From Mesaphorura yosii (taxonomy: Eukaryota; Arthropoda; Collembola; Poduromorpha; Tullbergiidae), in contig WIXG01000220.1 of NCBI GenBank assembly GCA_009869945.1, positions 62,001 through 126,000 of the forward strand: 64,000 bases of DNA, read 5' to 3'. Shown piece by piece: positions 12,308 to 25,100 of this stretch. The first letter of the stretch is position 1. Every line of letters begins with the position of its first letter. A program made the position numbers and the translations under genes. The notes beneath the pieces were generated by a model. That model did not search any database. It was not told where the DNA came from and saw only the letters and a program-made list of their open reading frames with translations.

Positions 12308-15300
12308 TTACTCTGGTTTTTGTACTTTCAAGTATATTCGTCGGACAAACCCGCGTTGTCTGGGCTCACCATTTTTACGCTTTAACAATATGCGAATTCT
12401 CCTTTTCTTCATCCTTTTACTGTTCACCACTCTTTCGGTAACGTTCTTGCTCTCTGTGCTTGAAAGGACTCTATTGTAGTTGTCTTTGGTTGGGATTGAA
12501 CTCATAATACTGTTGTAGACCTGCCTGGCCCAGTGACCAGCACCTTTCATTTTTGGAGTACCAATTTTCTTCTCATACACAAACAATCTTTGTGGAACGT
12601 CCCCATCTATCGAGTTTGATGTGGTGGAAATTGTTCCAGCCCGCGAGCTTAGCGTCGTACTTGATATGGCGTAGGATCTCGGCGAAGAGGCTGGAATTTC
12701 AGGAAGCTGCTCCAAACTATAATCGTAATTTACAGGCGCCGCAGTTGATGTTGAAGTGGGGCGCGTATTGTACCTCTGAGCGCTTGGTCTTCGTGATGCC
12801 GGAGCCGCTGACTGCTGAAGCTGTAGAGAAAGCAGAAGCTGTTGTGTGGCTCGTCTGAAGGTTGGGGATTCTCTCAATAGGGAAAGCATGTACTGCTCAT
12901 TGGGAAATGGCACTTGCTCAAACCGAATGTTCTGCGTTTCTGACGCAGCAAGGTCGCCGTACGGGAATTCGGGTAGGGCTTCAGTAGTGGTGACAGCAGG
13001 TGGTTGTGTAGTTGTCGTCGGGGTAGTTGTTGTTGGAGTCGTAGTCGTAGTCGTAATTGACGCTGTAGTGGCCATAGTTGTTTTGGTCGTTGGAGGCGGG
13101 GTAGTAGTGGTCGTGGTCGTGGTTGGAGCAGTAGTTGTTGGAACCTCAGTCGCTGTGGTTGCTATTGTTATAGGTTCAGCCGTCGTTGATGAAGGAGTGG
13201 TTGTTGTTGTAGGCTCTGTCGTCGTTGAAGTGGTTGTTGTCGAAGGAGTTGTGGTTGTGGTCGTAGGCGTAGTTGTTGTTGTTTCCTGTGTTGTGGTGCT
13301 AGACGGAGTTGTCCACATACTGGCGGTAGTGGTGAATTCTGTTGTCGTTGTCGTCGAAGTCGTGGTAGGCTCAATCGTCGTTGTTGTAGTGGAAGGCGTG
13401 GTGAATTCAGTCAGTGTTATTGTGGATGGAGCCGTGCTGGTGGGTGTAGTCTCAATGCTTTCAATGGAATGTGGGTACACTGGCGTAACTAACACCCAGC
13501 TATCTCTTGTAGGAAGTCGTTCGCTGGAATGCCTGGTGTCAGCTTTTGTTCCTTGGCTAGTTGCCAAGTTCCGTGTAATCACATCCAGAATGCTGGACAC
13601 TGTTGTGGACGTTTGAGGTATGGCTGGCTTCGAGTACCTCTCGATGAGATTAAAAGCTGGGTCTCTTAGCAGGTATGACCGAAGTTTCAGCTGCTGGCCA
13701 ATTGAGAGTTGTTTCGAATTGTGAAATCCTGCCAAGTTTATGAAGATTAAGGTTTGATTCAGTCAAAATTTTAAAACCAGAGTCTGATAATTAAATAACA
13801 GGGTCGTAAACATGTTACCTCGCTCTTCAGAAGAAACGCTCCCACTACTGCTGTCTGAACCATCAAGTAAATGATTGGCTAAACTTTGAGCATTTGCAAA
13901 ATTAGTGAGTCCCAATCCTGGACTTTTCGCTTCTGGCCGGATTGCACCCACCTCGCCATTCCGTTCGAAGGTAGTCAGCTTATTATTAGCATGAACATTG
14001 ACGGTAGCTTCATTAATTTTGCGAGATGTGTTCGTGGCCAACTTTGAAATGGAGAATGTATCAATCAGCTCGGCTAATTCAATTTCAGTGTTGCTACTTG
14101 GTGGCACAGGCGCGGTGACGGTGTGATTGGCGATGCTGTACACAGTGTTGGAACCAGTCACGGAGTTGTCTCCCAAGGACATCACGTCATCAATGTAGAA
14201 TGGTTTCTGTTTCTGTATCATTGAAATGCATCAGACGCCTCTTGCTTGCAAGCAAGCACGCGCGCAGTATGTTCTGTATGATTCTCACCTGTATGAGAGA
14301 AGCCGGTCCATGTTGTGCACCAACTCCAAGATGAATGTTGTCTTCACGTCTTATATTTACCGGTTCAGTACCGTTTTCGTGGTGATGAAAGACTTCAATG
14401 GACTTTACAATTTCTGCAGCCATCGCTGGCGAGGCGGGCTTGCTCGCTTCCAAAACGTGTTGAATGATTTTGGCAAGGTCCTCACGCCTGATCGATTTGC
14501 TTGGGTTACTTGGCAAAGGCGAGACAAGTTTGTGGTCATTACTCGCGATAGAGTACGCCTGACCGGCAAAAACTGGCTCACGATCACGTTGATGATCTGC
14601 ATAGTGAGATTGACGTAGGCATAAATGTAGCGGCAAGAATGGGCTTACAAATGTACATGTTCAACGGGCTCATACTTGAGAATCCAGTCGCCAATGTTGA
14701 CGGCGTAGGTTCCAGGTGAGCTACATTCGGCTGAGTCTGGTGTGTCCGAACCGGCATTGGCGTTGTCACCGCCATTGGAATGTGCATTGGTTGCTGAAAC
14801 GCTTGGTGATGGAGAGCTTGCTGAAGCAGTAAATGCTGCTGCAGTGCTTGCTGCTGCAACTGTTCCTGAAGCGCTTGGAAGGGTCGTATCACTTTCGGAA
14901 ATTGCATCACTTGAATGAACTTTGGTGGATTCCCGGAGAATGCTTTTGGGACGGGAATTGTTGGATGTAAAATGTGGAGAGGTGTCTCGTTTTGCTGACT
15001 GAGGGGAACCGGATGGTGAGTCGTTTGCTCTGGCGTGAGAGTTGGAGGCTCATTTTGAGCCGGCCGGTAAATGTTACTTAATAAGTTATGATTATTTGGA
15101 ATTGGCAATATTAATTTTTGAACCGCGTTTGAAGCGCCATGGAAGGCTGTCTCTTTGACGAGAGTTGAATGATTAGGGGCATACGCAGCAACGGGTGTGT
15201 GGGTTGGCTGGAGCTGTAACTGGTAAGGAGGTAGGATGGAGGAAAATACGAGAGGAGTATGAAGTGGAGGGAGTCCTCCGACTGTATTGTACATCGGCAC

Positions 15301-15527
15301 ATGTCCAAGCCTTTGCATAAAGTAGTTCTGGCTCATGATTAGAAGGGGCAGAGTTGACAAGACGGCACACAGGCTAACCTGCGGTCGGAAATACGTTTCG
15401 ATGGAATAAATTATTGCTTCATCAGAAATTCCCGCTAATTGACATGTCCCGAACAGGACGCACTTGCAAGATGTGGTAAAGTATGGCTGTGGCTTACCTG
15501 TGCGCTCAGGTCTCGACGATGCCCCAT
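12308..15527 (-). CDS. Secreted Thr-rich (mucin-like) protein, family unknown
   Basis: Five coding exons, 15527-15498, 15378-14649, 14596-14289, 14212-13819 and 13728-12308, join in perfect phase into 960 residues. The tiny first exon plus the next one give a signal peptide: MGHRRDLSAQ followed by a hydrophobic VSLCAVLSTLPLLI core. After it come a Pro/His/Gln-rich region with a Gln run (LQEQLQQQALQQ, about residues 180-210), a mixed charged region with NxT/S sites, then a Thr/Pro/Ser block at about 581-736 that is more than half Thr. The protein ends in a highly basic tail (KRMKKRRIR, LLKRK). Cysteine is almost absent after the signal peptide. The Thr block is expected to be heavily O-glycosylated, as in mucins and in peritrophic, cuticle or eggshell matrix proteins; which of these applies is not shown. 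The Thr codons are mixed rather than a pure triplet repeat. The antisense Val-rich open frame at 12846-13616 is a shadow of this block. Confidence 0.85.
12983..13452 (-). repeat. Degenerate Thr-codon (ACN) low-complexity tract
   Basis: The coding strand runs through long stretches of ACN codons broken by Pro, Glu, Ser and Ala. All four third bases are used, so the tract is maintained at the protein level rather than as a simple DNA microsatellite. It is the Thr-rich block of the secreted protein. Confidence 0.85.
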
Positions 15528-18500
15528 TTTCACTCTGGAGGCCACTTGTGCAGCTGCAACCAAACGAACTGCAACTAACGACTGCTATAAATCAGAAATC
15601 GGAACATACTTCCTTGTGAAGGCGAAATGCAGATTTTTGTGTTTTCACTTTTATTTGATTTACCAATTATAATTTAATATAAAGGCGAATTTGAGAATTT
15701 GACTTAAAATTACACTTTTGTGTGCACTGTGTATGTTGAACTTGTTGCACGATGATGTGCACCTTTCGGAATCAGTTTAGGTCACTCACGGCACGAGATG
15801 AGATGTTTCGCTCTTTCTATTTTCACTTTATCCCTTTGAGAAGTTTGAAGAAGCTGTTCAGGTTTATTGGTCATGTTCACGACTGACGACTGTCTTTCAA
15901 GAATCAAGATTCAGCTGCGAAACAAAAGCGAGCCTGCATCAGTATCAGTACTTTACATCACCCATGAAACTAAAATCACATTAACTCACAATTCAAGTTT
16001 CGACTCCAACTGGTTTCCTTTTCCTTTTAACTAAATTGAGCATCTCCTTCGCCTCATCAATTAATATCTATAAAAACCTGACTGTTAAGTATTGATGAGC
16101 AGTTACCTTTTGTAGTATCAAATATTCCAATCTCGAGTCAGTGGCTTGCTCTTGCAATGAGAATGCAGTTCACAAATCATGCAGCTGCAGGATCACTACT
16201 ACACATTTCTTATTATTTATTCATTATTCATCACAATTGCGTGCCAGCATGCATATCTTGTTACAGATTTAATGGCCTTTTGCATTGAGAGAGGTAAGAC
16301 TTGTCATACTGTGTTCATCTACTTTTGTTTTCTCTGATCAGTGCAAATGTTTGTTTGGGTCGCACGTTCTTCCAAACCAGAACTAGACCAATCGCCTCAC
16401 TCCTCATTGTAAATTTCAGCACACTATATAAACATATAACCAATCACAATCTCAAAATGCTCTTGTTTACATTTAGACAAAACTGTCATTTTATTAGGTA
16501 TTAATTTTATTATTAATAGGTTATCATTGATTGATTCCGACTCGTTAAATTCATCAACTTATTCTGTCAGAGAAAATATTTTTGACGAATTTCAGTTAAA
16601 GATTCCAGTTGTGTCCTCATTTCTGGTGTTGAGTGGTCATACTACAGGCGCAAATCCTTTGTGTGACTAATTGAAAGAAATCCACCAGAATTTCATTCAA
16701 TGAATTTCCAAGCTCGCATCGTCTAAGCTAGAGATATATGAAGTAAAGTATGCAGTTATGCCCTTGGTGGTGCGTCGCCGAGCATTGCAATTTGCAATCC
16801 GCGTGAAATGAAAGCAAAAACCGCCCGATTCTCCTTCAGGTGATCACTTCTTTGTGAAAACGCTCTCCTGCAAGTTGTGCCGATGGTGACATGCATGACC
16901 CAGATCATCGATCCTGTTCTTGTTAGCCTAGGAAATAACTCAAGAGCCAATATCGATGGAAGAGCAATGATTCAGATCTGCACTGCCTCTTGCATACAAA
17001 CTAACCCGCTAAATGGTTAACAAAGTTTCAACTTTTGATTTCTTGAAGGAACAACTTTTCTGTTTACTGCATTTCGAAATTGTAACAATGTTGTGTCCGT
17101 GAATAAAAAGCGAAATAAAATTTAGTACCACATTGTGTTTATGTAATTTTGTGAGCATAGTCCACCTCGGCCTTTCGAAGGAAGCTTATAATTAAATGGC
17201 CTAGACCTTTAATGATGAGATCTTCGATAAACCTAACTTCGTATTTCCTTCTCGTCTCATTCCTAATTAAGGAAGAAAAGGTGCCGAACACATTTGGAAT
17301 ATCTTGCGAGTTTTATTTATTTTACCAAATTAACCATTAATGAGTATAAATGTAACATTATCAACCAATTAAAAAGACAATAAAGATTAGCTGAAAGTAG
17401 GTTTTCTTAGTTCCGCCGAGGTTCTTTTGCTCACTTAACCTGAAATTTGAGAGAGTAATAATAAGCATTACGAACAATTTACCAATAACAAGTAAATGTC
17501 GCTGCGTTCACCTGCCTTTCTTATCTGAATGTTAATCACTTCGCGCCTGACCCCGGACTTTCTGACTTAACCGAAGAATGAACGCTGACTGATGATAAAC
17601 GCTTGTTTGGTGTGTATTTCTTCACCAAATCTGGAAATTCACGGTCCAGTAGAACGATAATTCTTTTCTTTCTTTCTTTCATGCTGAGTTTTTCGATCGT
17701 TTCTACTCCATTTCCATTACTGGTTGCGGTAACCTAAAATTCGAATAAAAGAAACTCCTTCGAAACAAAGCCCGGATTTGGGCGAAGATTTAGCGAAAGG
17801 CCCGCTAAAATTGTTGATAGAAATTTAATTTAATCAAGTTGAATCTTGAATTACCCTATTATCTCGACACCCATGGCCGCACAACAACGTTCCTAAATGT
17901 TGGCCCATGATATTTCAAGCTTTGCACAGTTTGTAGTATTTCCTAGGATTTAATGACACCTCACGTAGCACGAATGAAAGTAGAATGTACACGGATAATT
18001 GGGGAAAGCTTTGGAGTTTGGATATGGCTTCCGACGGCGGCTCTAATTTCAATTTCTTTTGCTTCGGTTTGACAAAGATGAAAATAAAGGCAGAGCGATC
18101 GAGACAGCCTTGGATTGTTACTTCCATCGGAATCGAAAAGGATGCAACAATATTTTCATCAACGTATCGAAATATTTATTCCAAGACTTGCAAGTAACAG
18201 AAACTAGTACAACAAAGCTTGTCATTTTATAGGAGTTGTGCTTAACGAGCTTAATATTTAGTACTAAATGTGTTTCAAAGAGTTTCTTTGTGTAAATGTG
18301 AGTCATTTCCCATCTGAATGATAAGGGTTTCATTTCGACGTCATAACTGCACCTTCCTCCAATTCCAGCAGACTCAGCTTCCGTCGATTTCGTACTTGAC
18401 TCTGTGTAATAAAATTATGTACCTATTAGTAGTAAGCTACAATATTTACAAAGAATCATCAACGGAACAAGCAATTTCTCCAGCTATAGGGTCAGCCCTC

Positions 18501-19148
18501 AAGGTTCCAAATAATCCCCATCTCAATAATTATGGTCAGCTAGAATATCGATTTAAGCTGATCTTTTGTTTTTACGAATTGCTAATTTGCAAAATCAATT
18601 AGTTCTAAATAATCAGTGTGGTACAGTTAATGCATTAGCTAAGACAAAGCTGATTTAGAAACTACTCACAGAGCCTTCGTTTTGAAGTCGTTCATAGCCC
18701 TTCCTCGTCCGGTAAATTCATTAGGCATTAATTAAAATTACACCTTAACTAATCAGTTTTGAAGGCAGTCGACTTTAGAACAACAGAACCACCGAAGTTA
18801 TATTAACATGGTTACGTTTACCTGAGCGGCAGCGTCGATTGTACAAAACTCTAAGACTCAGCATAGCAGTTCTAAATTTAATGGACTTTACAGACCCGAC
18901 GAAGATGTCGATCGATGACATCGATTTAATTTAGCACCTAACTTCATGCGAAGGCCATGATTTAAGTTTCGTAAAGTGCTTCCGAGCATACGAAAAAAGT
19001 GTTGATTCCCCACACCTTTGCGTATCAAAAACGTCAACACCAAAATCCTAAATTGGGCCAACTTGAAAATTACAATGGTTTCAGATTATCAGTTCGACTC
19101 ATAGAAATATGGGCCATTTTTGTCCATTGATCTCTTTAACGTGAACAA
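15528..19148. other. Intergenic, no gene recognised
   Basis: This AT-rich stretch lies between the start of the Thr-rich gene and the stop of the PTB adaptor, so both flanking genes are on the minus strand. It holds the upstream region of the Thr-rich gene and the 3' flank of the PTB gene. A short TTTC repeat lies near 17664-17680. Open frames are short and show no supported exon chain. Confidence 0.5.
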
Positions 19149-22100
19149 TTAGTTTTTCCAGAATGCGAAAGAAAATTTCTTGGACTTTGCATTTTGTTGA
19201 GAGCCAGGAACCAGAAGCGAAGTTTCGAACGATGGCTCCGAATAGATGTGTTGGTGACTCAAGTTCAAGTTGCTGCTGTGAAGCGTTGTTCGTGCAGTCT
19301 CACGATCCAGTCCAGGAAAACGTTCCTGCTCAGTCAACTCGCGGTATCCCTTCCCGATAATCGCCCTCTTCGACGATGACGCGGAGTCCAGTCGACTAGT
19401 GCTGACATTTGTAGCAGTCCTTGTCAGCAGCGGAGTGTTCTTGCCAGTTCCGTGCTCTCCCAGTTTGCGACTGGCTGAGTTCATTCGATGGGCCTTGTAC
19501 GGAGTCGCCAAGTGCTCCACCGAGTTGCTGTTCTCGTGGCTATAATAGCCTCTGCCATTTACTCGCGTATTTCCACAAAGCCCAGCCGGTGGAATGGCAA
19601 CTGAAGGCGGTGGTGGCAAAGGATCCTCCTCCAGTTTTCTCCAAATGCCACGTGAACGAATTCCGTTTTCAACCCAGCGATCCAAACTATCCCTGGAATC
19701 GGAAGTTTTCGCGCGACTTGCGGATCTCAACAAACTCTCGCGTGAAAGCTGCCGCCTGCAAAGTCAAAGAACGCAATTACCTCTACTTATTCGGAAGCAT
19801 GCGTATTAAAGCTATGAAAGTGCTTGCCTGTAGTCTGCATCAATGGGCTCCTTAGGGCGATAGTCGTCCAAGCCAATGTCTTGTCCCTTACTTTGTTGCT
19901 TCACATATTGATGGTCAAGCCGTTCCCATTTCTGTCTCACGCCCTCAAACCTCTCTTTCGAGAAGACTGGAAGCGGCGGAGTTGATGAGGACGCTTTTGG
20001 AGCACGTTGACGGAATTCCGGTCTCTTCGGAAGAGGTGGAGGAATTGGTGAATTTGAAGAGCGTCGTGGAATCTGAGGGCTGACATTTGCTGGCCAAATT
20101 GGTCTTACGAGATACTGTGAGCTTTCAGTCACCACAACTTGATTAGAGTTCCAGTCTTCGTCTGTAAACAAAGTACGCGAATTAGTCATCATAGAGGCTA
20201 ACACATTGCATGACAGAGCACAATGAATGGGAGAACACATGCGGGATCAACTAAAACAGTTCATGTTGGCAAATTGAAGTTCAAATTGTGTTTGCCACAA
20301 TTAACAATTAGTTCATTGTAACACGAGACACAAAGGGAATGAAGCTGAGTAGAGCGAAATGCCTAACTTGTTTGTCTTTGTTATTTCTTAATTTCACGCT
20401 CCAAGAAAATGGCTCCTCATTGTTCGTTGGCTTTATTTTTTTATCATGTCAACCTTCTCATTTAATTAGGATCTTCGTAGGAAAAACCAACGCAGTATGC
20501 AGGCTGCTCGTGATTGTGGGCGGAAACGTAGACAGCGCATTCTTCACCGCCTCACAACCTAATTTCCATTGCGAGGTGGTTGTCTATCAAAAATACGAAC
20601 GGTCAAATCTGGATTCTAATCTGGTGTCCTCGAGATGCTCATCTTTTATGTATTTATGACACAAAATGACACTTTGTAATTACGAGCACGATAAAACAAT
20701 TGCAACAATGAAAATTCATTATGATGGCATTCTAATAAAATCTTCCATTTCGGGATAGCATGCAATGCACATGCAGGCAGTGGTTGTTCTGCAACGAGCG
20801 CAGCAGCAACATTATTTCTATTGTAACACGTAATTGAGGTTGACTTCTTCTGATTCGCACACCTTGAGATGGACTAATTTACAGTAAAACAATTGACGAA
20901 AAGTGACTGGGAAGACCTTGTCACTCGCACAGGCACCGATGAACAGCTGACTTTTATGCCAATCTCAGAGTCCCATCCGTCGCAACGAAAATGCTCAACT
21001 TATGACATATGACGAATCAAATTTGCAATTTCAGCACCAAATGTAAGCAAGATGGAAACGCATCATTTGCATTCTGAGGCTCACAGGCTCGTTTTCCCAT
21101 CGTAACTCACCAAAATACGGCGCAGACCCAAAAAGAGTAATTATTTATGCCGAAATTGGGTCGTTTTTTCGTTCACACACAAGATTGCACTTTTTCATCT
21201 CTATTTCATGCTTTGTTATGGCGGACTCACAACACTCTATCTTGTTTCAAAAATAAAATCCCATAAATTAACCGTTTACGATTTTTCTTGGATTTCAAAA
21301 CCCTTGATATCATCACATTCTCGCTTACAAACCGTACCAACTGCATTACACGAATTAACTCGTCCATCTCAGCCGAGAACAAGCAACTCGTCTTTTCCTC
21401 TGCCTGTGCCTTGCCTTCTTGATTCGTGTGCATGATGACACAGGAATGCATTATGCAAATGCACTCCTGGTCCCATACAAAGTAGTCCACCCCAATTCTG
21501 CAAGATGCAATTGCATCAGTGTCAGTGCAAGATGAGGCCGCCTAACTGTGCATAAATAATGTAATTCGATTAACCCACAATTATCGTTTCGAATTTCTAT
21601 TTGATTCATCGCGTCGTAATGGAGCCGAGAGCCAGCTTGCAAGCAATCTCCAAACAAGGAGCGAAATAAAAATAATAAATTTTGACGTATTGTCTCAAAA
21701 TATTTTATCATTCGCTCTACCCCATCAGCCATCGAGCCGTTGGTCTGCACCAAAGCCAAGACTACAATCGCAGAACGCTGCTTTACTTTCACAAAGTGAG
21801 CATTGACAACAAACGCCACTCGACAAAGCACAGTTTGGTGCAAACACACGAACGACACGGTGGACAAGGCCACTGCGTCAAGCTAGACGAGATGTTGGAC
21901 TTACAAGAAAGGAAAGAGGCATAAATCAGGCGAGAATTGGGCATTGAAAATGATTAGCAATTGTTGCTCGTGTTGCGAGTCAGTCCCCAACAATGGACGC
22001 TGACTTTGAAATAATGTGTAACAGAATCACAATTAATCGATTTCGAAGCTAATTAAAATACAGAGCAATATTTGAACAAGTGAAAGGAGTTCAACTTGAG

Positions 22101-25100
22101 TCTCGTAAATGTCAAGACGCCGGCCAGCACTGTATCGCGCATTGCTTTTGCAGAGGTAGAAAGAGAGATTTATCTGAACCAGATTGCAGGCTGGTATCGA
22201 CTTCAATCACAACAACAAATGATCTCAAACTGTGGCTTCGCTGAAATCTAATTTATCGGTACAGAATGTGGTCGCGAGAACTTAATTACAAATTCAGTGC
22301 GCGCGTCTCGCACCAACAGTCGTTTCCCTTTATGCCATTTACGAACGCGAGCACGTCACAGAGCATCATGATCTGAGAGTCAACCTACTTTCCTAGGCGC
22401 CCAATCTCTTCTTGCTTTGCTCTTGAACTGTGTACGCCGACACGGTGCTCATAAAAGGATTAGCAGTAACTGCTAATTCGATTGACTGTTTTCTATTTAT
22501 GACAGTCGGTGACAAATTTCTGCTCGTCCACTCACGGCATGCAGATGCAGGCATGTGCTACGTGCTCTTATGCAAAGAGCAATTAAAGGTTAAGGAACTG
22601 CGCACAAACGGATCTCGACTTCAGTCACCTCAGCGGCGATAATGACGATGAAATGAAGAAATTGAGGTCCACTAAATCACATTGCCTTCTTGTATCACCA
22701 AAAACTAGTTGGTAAGTGAAAGTTTCTCCTTCGACTGCACATCACACATGCGCATGTGCGCATGTGCACTTCTGTCTCTGACTTGTCTTTGTTCCCAACA
22801 CGTACTTAGACAAGAAGTGTCCGCTTCTTTCATTCAAAATAATCACACGTCCTCGGCTGAATTACATGTGAGCAAATTACAAGTTGTGCTACGGTCAAAT
22901 GATTTCACCGACTCTTCACTCTTACGAAACTGAACATGACGAAAACAAGAAACAGGAGTTGGCAAGTCGCAAACACACGGGCTTCAGTTGACTGCTAAGT
23001 CATCCCGCAGTAATTTATGACCACTTCGAACGATGGTCTCAATTAAAGGGAAATTGCCAGAGAGTGTAAGTAGCGATAATTTGGGTTTTATTATTAGAGT
23101 CTGTGCAATTACGAGAATCTTTCCTGATTCTCTGCCTGCAAGCAATAATTAGTGAACACGGCTCAGAATTTTGCAACGTTCATTTAAATACGGTGCTCGG
23201 GAGGGATTATAAATGTTTATGGGTATTTAGCAACAACTAACAGCACCGCACATATTTTCAACAGCACGTGCAGTCGCAGTCGGTAACAAAAGAAGGCTCA
23301 TTTGTGCAGATAAGGAAAGTTTCGATGTAACAAGGAGAAAGACGTGCAAGTCGTAAAATGAAAATGAAGAATTGCAATCTGCAATTATCTCCACAATGCA
23401 CGTACACATGAATCACGATCGTCTTGAGGAAAAAATTGGAGATAAAACGAAATCCCAGCAAGTCAAGGAAAAGGCCAACATACTAATAAATTAAAAATTA
23501 TCGTGCTGCTTCGCTCATTTCCTTTGAAGCTAAAATTTACGATTAGCAATTACAACATCAGCATTTTACAAGTTTACTGATCACTGCGTAACGCAAACGC
23601 AACATGTAACAAGTCGCGCTTCAAGGCTCAGGCAGGAGAATGCAACGACTTAAAATGGCTCAATGACTTCTTGCCTGAGATATTTGCTAATGCTGTTTTA
23701 CGCACAACAAAGTATGTCTCGTAAGTAATTGTCATTTTATTTTCTTCCATAATTTTCCTGCTTTGCTCATCCAAGCATTTCGTTTCACTTTATTCCGCAA
23801 TTGTCCTCGTAAGTTTCCTTTATATGGTCGCACATAACAGATTTCATATTTTAGCTGGCGCTTGTGCGTATTACGTATGCAGTATCACAAAACGAGAATT
23901 AAGTAAAGAATAAATATCGAGTCGACAAAAGAGTTCCATGACATGTGTTCTCTGCATGAGAATGGATGAAATATTTCTTACAATATTTTGACAGCACGCA
24001 TTCATTCATTGAACAGCGTTCTGGTTGACACTATCCTGACGAATAAAGGAAGGAATGCACGTGTGTTTGTCCTGCTTGTCCAAGGGAAAAGGAGTTGCAG
24101 GAGGGTTCAGATCATTTGCTGCGTCTCCAAGCCGGTACTGCCTAATAAGCTTGATTAATATGGCAGAAAGGAAGAAGGAAGATGTTTTCTTAGATAAATT
24201 CTTCATTTTGCAACTGACTTTTATTTGGTGCAGCGCATGGCGCGATTGCGTGTTCAGCGCCTATAATCTGCATTTTGTGTGTCTCGTATGTTGTGTGGTT
24301 TCTACAATCAAAAAATTCATCTAGCCGTGTTTCCTTTCCTTTGAAGCTGCTTGCTTGACTGCCTTGCACATTCCTCTCTGGTGTGAATGTCAGAAAGACG
24401 AGCCTTTTTTCTTAATTTTAATGTGTGTGGTTTTCTGCCTACAACAATAAATAATAACAAAACCCGGACATGGCAAGTGCAGAGTCGAATACAAGCACGT
24501 CGTAAATTGACAGTCCGTAATAATAAGCATGGCTTAATAAAAGAGTGAAGGAACGCGAGAGGAGTAGTCGCAGCAGCCGATTGTTCAAGTCGAGTCTGGT
24601 TAGGTTTTTGTGCAAGAATCGTCTTCATAATTACACAAACAAACAAGTCCAATTATTTTTATGTCTTCTTCTGGTCTTTCTCTTTAATAGCAATGTGGAC
24701 GAACATCATCATCAAACGAAGACGCGGCCGAGTGCATGAGCTTCAGCAGCCAGAAATGATCAAAGCGCCGTGGATTAGGTTTCATGGGACGGAAAAGACC
24801 AGGCAAACGGTCGTCGTGATGAGAGCGTAGATAAAATATTGAGTGCAAAAATGGTGAGCATGCTCCCATTGTGCTGTGGCTTGTACTTTCAGACTACGCA
24901 AACATTTTGTGCTGTGCAGAGGGGACGAGATCCAATAGCACACAACAATCGGAGTTCTATCGCAGTGCATTGTTGTTTCTTCCCATGTTCCTTATAAATA
25001 CGAGCGAGGGAAGAGTGCGATGACCCAGCAAAAGCCTCTTAACCGAATATCTCTTCATTTGCAATTCCTCTGCTCCTTCTTCGTGTCCTTATACGTGCAG

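Noticed and set aside
12846-13616. 256-codon Val-rich open frame on the plus strand
   Set aside because: It is the antisense shadow of the Thr-rich block (ACN codons read as GTN). The minus-strand frame has a complete exon chain and a signal peptide.
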